From: JBJXHB01 sp046160725
GTDB lineage: Bacteria; Pseudomonadota; Gammaproteobacteria; Burkholderiales; Burkholderiaceae_C
Direction: 5' to 3'
Assembly: GCA_046160725.1 (NCBI GenBank)
Contig: JBJXHB010000274.1
Span: 1 to 10,919, forward strand
Length of the DNA: 10,919 nt
Of this stretch, positions 6,393-10,919 are shown in pieces (the stretch's first letter is position 1; each line of letters starts with the position of its first letter). The notes beneath the pieces are model-generated. The model worked only from the letters and a program-made list of their open reading frames with translations. It was not told where the DNA came from and did no database searches. The position numbers were made by a program, and so were the translations under genes.

Positions 6393-7876
6393 GAAGGGCT
6401 GCCTTCTTTCGGGTCGTCGGGGGCGCACTCGGCGTCGGCCTCGACCTCGATCTCATAGTCGCCCACCAGCTGGGCACCGCCGATCAAGGTGTTGGCTGGC
6501 CGGATGTCCTGAAAACGCCGCCCATGCACCTCGGCCGGGCCTTGCCAGGCGGCGGCGTCGCGCAGCCAGATGCGGGTGCGCACCACGTCGTCCATCCGGC
6601 CACCCAGGGCCTCGATGGCGGCCTGCACCTTGTCCAGCGTGTGCACCGCCTGGCCCTCGGCGTCGCCGGGGCAGACCACCCGGCCTGCGCCCTGGGTCGC
6701 GGTGGTACCGCTGACCAGAATGCGGTTGCCGACCCTCACCGCACGGGCATAGCCGGCCAGGGCCTCCCATTGGCTGCCGCTGTCCACGCGGCGACGGCCG
6801 GCGGCCTGCTGGACCACCGGATAGGCCGGCGGCAGCGCGTCCAGATGGTGGCGCAGGTCACCACTGGCGGTGAGGAAGGGCGGGCGCCGGTATTCGTCGC
6901 CGCAGTCGCCGGGCAGCGATGCCGTGCTGTCCAGGGCCGCCTGCAGCTGGCGCATGTCGCGTTCATCCAGCTCGAAGCCAAAGACCGCCCGGTTGTCGGC
7001 CCTGTGCTCGCGCTCGCCGGGCCGCGCGCCGACGATGACCGCGCCCACTGCCGGCTGCTGCAGCACCCAGCGCATGGCGACGTTGGCCACCGAGACGCCA
7101 TGCCGTTGCGCCACCGCATGCGCGGCCTGCAGGACGCGCTGCAGCGCAGCCCAGCCGCCCACGGCAGCGATGAAGCGGCGGTATTTGCTCTTGCTCCAAT
7201 CCTCGATGTGCAGCGGCTCGGGCTGGCCGACCCAGCGGTCGCTGAGAAAGCCGCCGCCCAGAGCGCCATAGGCCAGCAGCTTGACGCCATGGGCGATGCA
7301 GACGGCGCTCATCCGGCCGGCGGCGCGCCGGTCCAGCAGCGAGAACGACACTTGGTTGGTCGCGACCGGGATACCGTCCTTCAAGGCCAGACGCAAATGG
7401 TCGGTATCGAAATTGGTCAGGCCGATGTGGGCGATGTCGCCGCGGTTGCGTCGCTCGGCCAGCGCATGCAGGGCATCGAGCCAGCCCGGATGGCTGTACT
7501 GCCACCAGTGGAACTGCAACAGGTCGATGCAGTCCGTCCCCAGGCGCCGCCTCGCGCAGTCGATGCCGGCCTGGACGACCGCCGTTGTCATCGACCCTGG
7601 CGTCGGACACCACTTGGTGAAGGCCCGCAGCGCCGGGTGCCGTGCACGGCCCCGCAGCGCACCGACGATCAACTCGGCACTGCCGTAGTGGTCGGCCATG
7701 TCGAAGGCGTCGAAGCCGGCATCGGCATAGGCGGCCAACGCATCGGCCGCCCGCTCGGTGTCCAGTGCCGGGCCGCCCCGCTCCATGTCGGCCACCTGCC
7801 ACAGCCCGACCAGCAGGCGAGGCACCGTCAGGCCGGGAGCGATCTCGATGCGTGGCGGGGGCAAGGGGGCGGGCAT
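6389..7876 (-). CDS. Aldo/keto reductase fused to a C-terminal RidA (YjgF/YER057c/UK114)-like domain
   Basis: This 495-residue two-domain protein has aldo/keto reductase residues 10-315, an NAD(P)H-dependent TIM barrel with the full catalytic tetrad: Asp59 and Tyr64 (FDMADHYG), Lys88 (AFTKWC) and His123 (LQFHWW). Conserved IGLTNFD (151-157), LLAYGALGGGFLSDRW (200-215) and the cofactor loop IVGARPGERE (281-290) follow. A linker (about 320-365) with PGDCGDEYRRP leads to a RidA-like domain (about 370-483): YARAVRVGNRILVSGTTA, HTLDKVQAAIEALGGRMDDVVRTRIWL and YEIEVEADAE. There is no stop or frameshift between the halves. The usual RidA arginine is replaced: the motif reads RPANT with Asn462. The start at 7876 has AGGA about 9 nt upstream; upstream in-frame ATGs give sequence without family likeness. 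It is the first gene of the minus-strand operon and overlaps the hydrolase start by 4 nt. The substrate is unknown; aldose or pyridoxal-type oxidation, or carbonyl reduction, are possible. Confidence 0.9.
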   Translation of the reverse strand: MPAPLPPPRIEIAPGLTVPRLLVGLWQVADMERGGPALDTERAADALAAYADAGFDAFDMADHYGSAELIVGALRGRARHPALRAFTKWCPTPGSMTTAVVQAGIDCARRRLGTDCIDLLQFHWWQYSHPGWLDALHALAERRNRGDIAHIGLTNFDTDHLRLALKDGIPVATNQVSFSLLDRRAAGRMSAVCIAHGVKLLAYGALGGGFLSDRWVGQPEPLHIEDWSKSKYRRFIAAVGGWAALQRVLQAAHAVAQRHGVSVANVAMRWVLQQPAVGAVIVGARPGEREHRADNRAVFGFELDERDMRQLQAALDSTASLPGDCGDEYRRPPFLTASGDLRHHLDALPPAYPVVQQAAGRRRVDSGSQWEALAGYARAVRVGNRILVSGTTATQGAGRVVCPGDAEGQAVHTLDKVQAAIEALGGRMDDVVRTRIWLRDAAAWQGPAEVHGRRFQDIRPANTLIGGAQLVGDYEIEVEADAECAPDDPKEGSPS

Positions 7877-7928
7877 GCTGTGGCATCCTGATCGGTCAAC
7901 AACGCATTGGACGCCAAGCCGGCAAGCC
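7877..7928. promoter_or_regulatory. 52-bp divergent promoter region between two aldo/keto reductase genes
   Basis: Only 52 bp separate the two divergent start codons, so promoters for both directions must overlap each other or the coding starts, and one regulator could control both. A short dyad TTGG-ACG-CCAA lies at 7907-7917. No convincing -35/-10 pair was found on either strand. TTGACC at 7899-7894 (minus) has no room for a -10 before the start codon. Confidence 0.4.
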
Positions 7929-9032
7929 ATGATCCCAGACCATCCCTTGCCGCCCGTGGACCTTGGCCGCGGCGTCGTCGTCGCGCGCATCGCCAAGGGC
8001 AACTGGCAGCTGGCCCAGCGCCACGGTGCGCCGGTCGGAGAGGACGCCGCCATCGATGCCATGCGTGCCTTCGTCGAGGCCGGCCTGAACCAGTTCGATT
8101 GCGCCGACCACTATGTCGGCGTGGAGGATCTGATCGGCGCCTTCCGGCGCCGCTATCCGGCATTGGCCGGCCAGTTGCGCATCTCGACCAAGGTGGTGCC
8201 CGACCTGGAGCGGCTGCCGTACCTGACCCGTGACGACGTGCGCAACATCGTGCACCGGTCACTGCAGCGGCTGGGCACACCGCGGCTGGACGTGGCCCAG
8301 ATGCACTGGTGGGACTACCGCGTGCCGGGCTATGTGGAATGCATGCAGTGGCTGGCCGAGCTGCAACGCGCCGGCGACATCGCGCTGCTGGGCACGACCA
8401 ACATGGACACGCCCCGGCTGCGCGAGATCGTCGACGCCGGCGTGCCGCTGGCCACCCATCAGCTGCAGTACTCGCTGCTGGACCGCCGGCCCGAGCACGG
8501 CCTGGCGGCCTACTGCCAGGCAAACCGCATCGCGCTGCTGTGCTACGGCGTGCTGGCAGGCGGCTTCATCAGCGAGCGCTGGCTGGGCCGGCCGGAGCCG
8601 GTGCCGCCGCTGCCCAATCGGTCGCTGGTGAAGTACCGGCTGATCATCGAGGACTTCGGCGGCTGGGAGTCGTTCCAGCGGCTTCTGCTGCTGCTGCAGG
8701 ACATCGCCGGACGTCACGCCACCACGCTGGCGGCGGTGGCCACGCACTGGGTGCTGCAACGGCCGGGCGTGGCGGTGGCCATCATCGGCGCGCGTACGGC
8801 CGAGAGGCTGCCCGAGACGCTGGCGGCGCTGCGCCTGGCCCTGACCCCGGCCGACACCGCGGCCATCGACGCGCTGCTGGCCGGCTGCCCGGGGCCGCCC
8901 GGTGACTGCTACGGCCTGGAGCGTGAGGACGACGGCCCGCACAGCCGCATCATGTGGAAGAACCAGAACCAGCATGGCGCGCCGGCGGACGCTGCGGCCT
9001 ATGTCCCGCCGGTGTACCGGCCGGCACGCTGA
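7929..9032 (+). CDS. Aldo/keto reductase (paralogue of the reductase half of the divergent fusion)
   Basis: This 367-residue soluble NAD(P)H-dependent oxidoreductase has its tetrad present: Asp57 and Tyr62 (FDCADHYVG), Lys88 (ISTKVV) and His126 (AQMHWWD). It shares distinctive features with the divergent fusion protein: the HWW after the catalytic histidine, LLDRRP, the YGxLxGGFxSxRWxGxPEP block, a GGW segment before the helix ahead of WVLQxP, (I/V)(I/V)GAR, and PGDC near the C-terminus. The two therefore arose by duplication of one reductase. It lacks a RidA domain and instead ends in a short tail with MWKNQNQHG. The start at 7929 begins family-like sequence, but the ribosome binding site is poor (GGCAAGCC). 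An upstream start at 7758 would overlap the divergent gene and was rejected. The small TIGR04076-like gene follows after 65 bp and probably shares its transcript. The substrate is not known. Confidence 0.92.
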   Translation: MIPDHPLPPVDLGRGVVVARIAKGNWQLAQRHGAPVGEDAAIDAMRAFVEAGLNQFDCADHYVGVEDLIGAFRRRYPALAGQLRISTKVVPDLERLPYLTRDDVRNIVHRSLQRLGTPRLDVAQMHWWDYRVPGYVECMQWLAELQRAGDIALLGTTNMDTPRLREIVDAGVPLATHQLQYSLLDRRPEHGLAAYCQANRIALLCYGVLAGGFISERWLGRPEPVPPLPNRSLVKYRLIIEDFGGWESFQRLLLLLQDIAGRHATTLAAVATHWVLQRPGVAVAIIGARTAERLPETLAALRLALTPADTAAIDALLAGCPGPPGDCYGLEREDDGPHSRIMWKNQNQHGAPADAAAYVPPVYRPAR

Positions 9033-9060
9033 AGACCGGCTCTGACCAACCGATCCACCC

Positions 9061-9075
9061 ACGGCCCCGGGCCGT
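9061..9075 (+). repeat. Short hairpin between the aldo/keto reductase and TIGR04076-like genes
   Basis: ACGGCCC and GGGCCGT flank a single C. As RNA this gives a 6-bp stem with a 3-nt loop. It lies 28 nt after the reductase stop and 22 nt before the next start. No T-run follows, so it may attenuate or process the transcript rather than end it. The same arms recur in the terminator downstream of the next gene. Confidence 0.35.
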
Positions 9076-9097
9076 CCCAACCCACACTGGAGCTCAC

Positions 9098-9475
9098 ATG
9101 AGTGATGCCAGCATCCCATTCAACGACGAATTCGAGCTGTATGACCTGCGGGTCGAGGTGCTGGACACCGGCAAGCCCTTTGTCAGCCATGCCCGGCCCG
9201 GCGACAGCTTCGACGTCATCGGCGGGCGCATCGTCTTCCCGCCGGGGCGGGAGGCGTCGTTCTCGCTGTACGCCCTGATGGCGGTGCTGCCGTTTCTACC
9301 CGCCAAGCAGCGGCCGACGCATCCCAACGACTGGATGAGCACCGACAGCGACATCGCCTGCCTGGACCCGGCCTGTGGCGCGCAGTTCCGCATCACCCGG
9401 CTGGGCCGCCGCTCGCTGCGGCACGCGGACTACAGCGCGCTGCCCTTGCAGCGGCCGGCAGGGGATGCGGTCTGA
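9098..9475 (+). CDS. TIGR04076-like small cytosolic protein of unknown function
   Basis: This 125-residue protein has no signal peptide or membrane segment. After a short variable start it reads YDLRVEVL (15-22), RPGDSFDVIGGRIVFPPG (33-50), FSLYALMAVLPFLPAKQR (55-72), NDWMSTDSDIACLDPACGAQFRI (77-99, Cys88 and Cys93). The pattern of a beta strand, GD-F-V-G, FSLYAL-----LPAKQR, NDWM-TD and a C-DP-C---FRI end agrees, from memory, with the TIGR04076 family, whose biochemical role is not established. The two cysteines could bind a metal or take part in redox chemistry. GGAG lies 5 nt before the ATG. It is downstream of the reductase and ends just before the bidirectional terminator, so it is probably the last gene of that two-gene unit. 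The family assignment is moderately sure, the coding call is firm. Confidence 0.82.
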   Translation: MSDASIPFNDEFELYDLRVEVLDTGKPFVSHARPGDSFDVIGGRIVFPPGREASFSLYALMAVLPFLPAKQRPTHPNDWMSTDSDIACLDPACGAQFRITRLGRRSLRHADYSALPLQRPAGDAV

Positions 9476-9503
9476 CCTGACGCGAAACGGCGCGACAAAT
9501 GAA

Positions 9504-9530
9504 AAACGGCCCGGGGTCACCGGGCCGTTT
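9504..9530. terminator. Strong bidirectional intrinsic terminator
   Basis: AAACGGCCCGG, a GGTCA loop and CCGGGCCGTTT form a perfect 11-bp stem. A-runs on the left (9502-9506) and TTT on the right give U-tracts on both strands. It sits between the convergent stops of the TIGR04076-like gene (9475) and the PEP-CTERM gene (9550), where it can end both transcripts. Confidence 0.92.
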
Positions 9531-9549
9531 CAGGATCTGGATGAGCCGG

Positions 9550-10014
9550 TCAGACCTGACGGCGGCGGCGCGCCAGCAGGCCCACTGCACCGAGGCCGGC
9601 GGCCAGCAGCGCATAGGTGCTGGGCTCCGGTACAACGGACTGGACCGTGATCTCGCCGCTGTAGATGGCCCTGGCCGACGTCGCCGCACCAAAGAGGGTG
9701 ACCGTGAAGGGCGCCGAATCAACACCGAACAAGGCGCCAGCCGTGATCGGGCCGAGCACCGCAACTGCGAACGGCGTTCCGTTGACATCGCCGCTGAAAC
9801 CGGCGATGAACTGGGCGCTGACGCTGAAGGCAAAGCTGTACAGGCCAGGCGCCAAGCCGGTGAAGGTCAGGACGTCGTCTCCACCGTCAAGCAGGATCGA
9901 CGTGGAGTCGAACGAAGCCTGGCCGCTGGACAGGTCGATAACTTGGTTGCCGGCAAACGCCGGAATGGCAGCTGCAGCAGCCAGCGCGATGATGGAAAGT
10001 CGAATGGTGTTCAT
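9550..10014 (-). CDS. Secreted PEP-CTERM sorting domain protein
   Basis: This 154-residue protein has a Sec signal peptide (1-21): MNTIRLSIIALAAAAAIPAFA with cleavage before GNQ. The middle is rich in Gly, Ala, Phe, Ser and Thr and looks like beta-strand repeats, without Cys. The C-terminus is a complete PEP-CTERM signal: VPEPST (128-133), a hydrophobic helix (YALLAAGLGAVGLLA) and the basic end RRRRQV. Such proteins are cut and anchored or released by an exosortase (EpsH/XrtA), encoded elsewhere, and are linked to exopolysaccharide and biofilm production. The layout resembles the FxDxF-type PEP-CTERM family, but the FxDxF motif itself is not intact (DGGDDVLTFTGL at 43-54). GGGGAT about 4 nt before the ATG at 10014 supports this start; an upstream in-frame ATG at 10068 would bury the signal peptide. 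The gene is transcribed alone, converging on the strong terminator. Confidence 0.93.
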   Translation of the reverse strand: MNTIRLSIIALAAAAAIPAFAGNQVIDLSSGQASFDSTSILLDGGDDVLTFTGLAPGLYSFAFSVSAQFIAGFSGDVNGTPFAVAVLGPITAGALFGVDSAPFTVTLFGAATSARAIYSGEITVQSVVPEPSTYALLAAGLGAVGLLARRRRQV

Positions 10015-10064
10015 GGAATCCCCCGTTGAGTGGGCCGATTGTGCGTGCGATTCGTCATGTCGGG

Positions 10065-10078
10065 GCATTCAGATGGCC
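10065..10078 (-). promoter_or_regulatory. Possible sigma-54 (-24/-12) promoter of the PEP-CTERM gene
   Basis: On the minus strand CGGCCATCTGAATGCC keeps the invariant GG and GC dinucleotides at the sigma-54 spacing (GG-N10-GC) with partial match to TGGCAC-N5-TTGC. Transcription would begin near 10053, giving a leader of about 40 nt. The PrsK/PrsR-type sigma-54 control known for some PEP-CTERM/exosortase genes makes this worth recording, but GG-N10-GC is frequent by chance in such DNA. Confidence 0.3.
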
Positions 10079-10112
10079 GCTCCACACCCCCCAAGTCAGG
10101 GGGGTGTGGAGC
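10079..10112. repeat. Perfect 14-bp inverted repeat upstream of the PEP-CTERM gene
   Basis: GCTCCACACCCCCC and its exact complement GGGGGGTGTGGAGC flank a 6-nt AAGTCA loop. It lies between divergent genes, so it does not end any annotated transcript. A TTTT follows to the right (10116-10119), so it could stop plus-strand transcripts entering from the left. Otherwise it is a large operator or leader hairpin adjoining the sigma-54-like site. Confidence 0.75.
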
Positions 10113-10138
10113 CGATTTTCGATACGAGCGGTAACTCA

Positions 10139-10158
10139 GATAAGTGTTAACCCTTATC
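10139..10158. promoter_or_regulatory. 20-bp near-perfect palindrome, candidate operator
   Basis: GATAAGTGTTAACCCTTATC is palindromic at 9 of 10 base pairs, with GTTAAC at its exact centre. It is AT-rich inside GC-rich DNA and lies 125 bp before one start codon and 175 bp before the other. A weak plus-strand promoter (TTTTCG, 17 nt, GATAAG) would have its -10 inside the left arm, and a TTAACA on the minus strand lies in the centre. Binding by a dimeric regulator is inferred. Confidence 0.55.
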
Positions 10159-10333
10159 GGCGACCGCGTTGACACAACCCCGTGTCGTTGGCAGGTCGTT
10201 CGTGACTCTGGAACAGGGCTACCAATGCCGCCGATTTCGCGCCAATGCCCCTACGAGGTGCATGCGACGCTTGTCCGGTTGGCGATCCGGTCGAGCCGTT
10301 CGCAGTACTTCCGATCCCTGAGTTGGCGGGCCT

Positions 10334-10919
10334 ATGCAGTTGAAGTCCTTCGTGTCTGTCTTGCGTCGATGGCCATCGACGCTGAAGTTCAAGATTGTCG
10401 CGATGGCCGTAGCCAGCGGTCTGCTTGCCGCGGCGGCCACCACGCACATGGTCCTGCAGCGGTCCCAGGCGGCAATCGAGCAGTTGCTTCTGGCGGGTGC
10501 CGCCGCCGACCGGGAGCAGACGGCGCAGCTGCTGGGCAGCAAGCTGGAGTTGATGCAGCGCTCGCTGGTGGCTGTCGCCCGGTCGACAGGTCCCGGGCAT
10601 TGGGGCGACCGCGTTGCGATGCATCGCCATCTGGCGGACAAGGCGGCACTGGGCGCGATGTTCGACTCCGTGCACGCTGTCGCACGAGACGGCACGCGAC
10701 TGGCCGACGTGGACCCAGCGCAGCATGCAGCCATCGGCGCCGCCGCACTGCCCAGGGCGCTGCTGGAGCCGGTGCTGGCGCAGGCACTCAGTACGGACCA
10801 GCCCGTTGTCTCGCCGCCCGGCGCCGGGCCACGCGCGCCGCAGGTGTTGGTGGCGATGGCGGCAGCCGGCGAGGTCGGGTCGGCCCCGGGCGTCATCATT
10901 GGCAGCCTTCCGCTGCATG
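10334..10919 (+). CDS. Membrane-anchored sensor protein, N-terminal fragment (Cache-like periplasmic domain)
   Basis: The frame is open from ATG 10334 to the window edge (195 codons), with an in-frame TGA at 10319-10321 that excludes a longer start. It has a short basic cytoplasmic start (MQLKSFVSVLRRWPSTLKFK) and one transmembrane helix (about 21-42, IVAMAVASGLLAAAATTHMVL). A helical stretch follows (44-85: REQTAQLLGSKLELMQRSLVAVA), then strand-turn pieces such as MFDSVHAVARDGTRLADVD (109-127). Inner-membrane helix, long helix and alpha/beta fold is how Cache-type extracellular sensors of diguanylate cyclases, chemoreceptors and kinases begin. FDSVHAVARDGTRLA resembles the Cache strand-turn-strand. 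The effector domain lies outside the window; GGDEF is the likeliest in this group of bacteria, but this is a guess. The ribosome binding site is weak (GGCGGG). It is divergent from the PEP-CTERM gene and may share regulatory sites with it. Confidence 0.8.
   Translation, partial: MQLKSFVSVLRRWPSTLKFKIVAMAVASGLLAAAATTHMVLQRSQAAIEQLLLAGAAADREQTAQLLGSKLELMQRSLVAVARSTGPGHWGDRVAMHRHLADKAALGAMFDSVHAVARDGTRLADVDPAQHAAIGAAALPRALLEPVLAQALSTDQPVVSPPGAGPRAPQVLVAMAAAGEVGSAPGVIIGSLPLH

Larger units (their letters stand above)
10015..10333. other. 319-bp divergent intergenic region with clustered dyad symmetries
   Basis: No gene is seen here. The left half (10060-10160) is unusually rich in structure: a GG-N10-GC motif, a 14-bp hairpin and a 20-bp palindrome lie within about 95 bp. 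The right half (10160-10333) shows no repeat or clear promoter. It holds a TTGACA at 10169-10174 with no acceptable -10 at 16-18 nt, and an in-frame stop at 10319-10321 that fixes the downstream start. Confidence 0.7.

Noticed and set aside
6389..7876. The fusion as two genes joined by a sequencing error
   Set aside because: The linker reads without a frameshift, has ordinary codon use, and no start codon with a ribosome binding site precedes the RidA-like part, so a true fusion is simpler.
6524..7891. 455-codon plus-strand frame opposite the fusion gene
   Set aside because: Antisense of a conserved two-domain enzyme, with low-complexity composition.
8259..9119. 286-codon minus-strand frame opposite the second reductase
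   Set aside because: Opposite an enzyme with an intact catalytic tetrad; Gln/Arg/His-rich shadow translation.
10169..10192. TTGACA as a -35 promoter box for the sensor gene
   Set aside because: A perfect -35, but no hexamer at 16-18 nt spacing resembles TATAAT, and the start codon is about 140 bp away.
10154..10918. 254-codon minus-strand frame at the right end
   Set aside because: The plus strand here encodes a signal-anchored protein with a stop just before its start and normal composition; the minus frame looks like antisense noise.

Overview
The window is GC-rich DNA (third codon positions almost all G or C) from a beta-proteobacterium. A member of the Burkholderiales, of the Rubrivivax/Leptothrix/Roseateles type, is most likely. 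This rests on the LivM/substrate-binding protein pair, the RR-HK pair with a 7TM sensor kinase, and a PEP-CTERM protein, and it is inference because no rRNA or marker gene is present. No tRNA, rRNA, CRISPR array, insertion sequence or phage gene was seen.

Layout. (1) Positions 1-1592, plus strand: the 3' end of a LivM-type ABC permease, then a complete periplasmic substrate-binding protein of the branched-chain amino acid (HAAT) type. (2) Positions 1603-7876, minus strand: five genes, read from right to left. They are an aldo/keto reductase fused to a RidA-like domain, a metallo-beta-lactamase-fold hydrolase with lactonase-type metal ligands, a 12-14 TM drug:H+ antiporter-like MFS transporter, a NarL/LuxR-type response regulator, and a 7TM histidine kinase of the HisKA_3 class. 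The first three overlap by 4 and 1 nt and are certainly co-transcribed. The regulator follows after 61 nt and the kinase is directly joined to it. (3) Positions 7929-9475, plus strand, divergent from the fusion gene across 52 bp: a second aldo/keto reductase, paralogous to the reductase half of the fusion, then a small TIGR04076-type protein, closed by a perfect bidirectional terminator. (4) Positions 9550-10014, minus strand: a short secreted PEP-CTERM protein. (5) Positions 10015-10333: a regulatory intergenic region with a 14-bp hairpin and a separate 20-bp near-perfect palindrome. (6) Position 10334 to the end, plus strand: the N-terminus of a membrane-anchored sensor protein cut by the window edge.

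Working model (inference). The two divergent aldo/keto reductases, the lactonase-like hydrolase and the transporter form a small module. It would oxidise an aldehyde, sugar or similar carbonyl compound (possibly to a lactone), hydrolyse the product, and import or export substrate or product. The adjacent two-component system may control this module or the ABC importer on its other side. The most unusual gene is the reductase-RidA fusion, whose RidA half lacks the arginine typical of imine deaminases. The kinase gene has no ordinary start codon at the right place, and one missing G in a homopolymer would repair it exactly.
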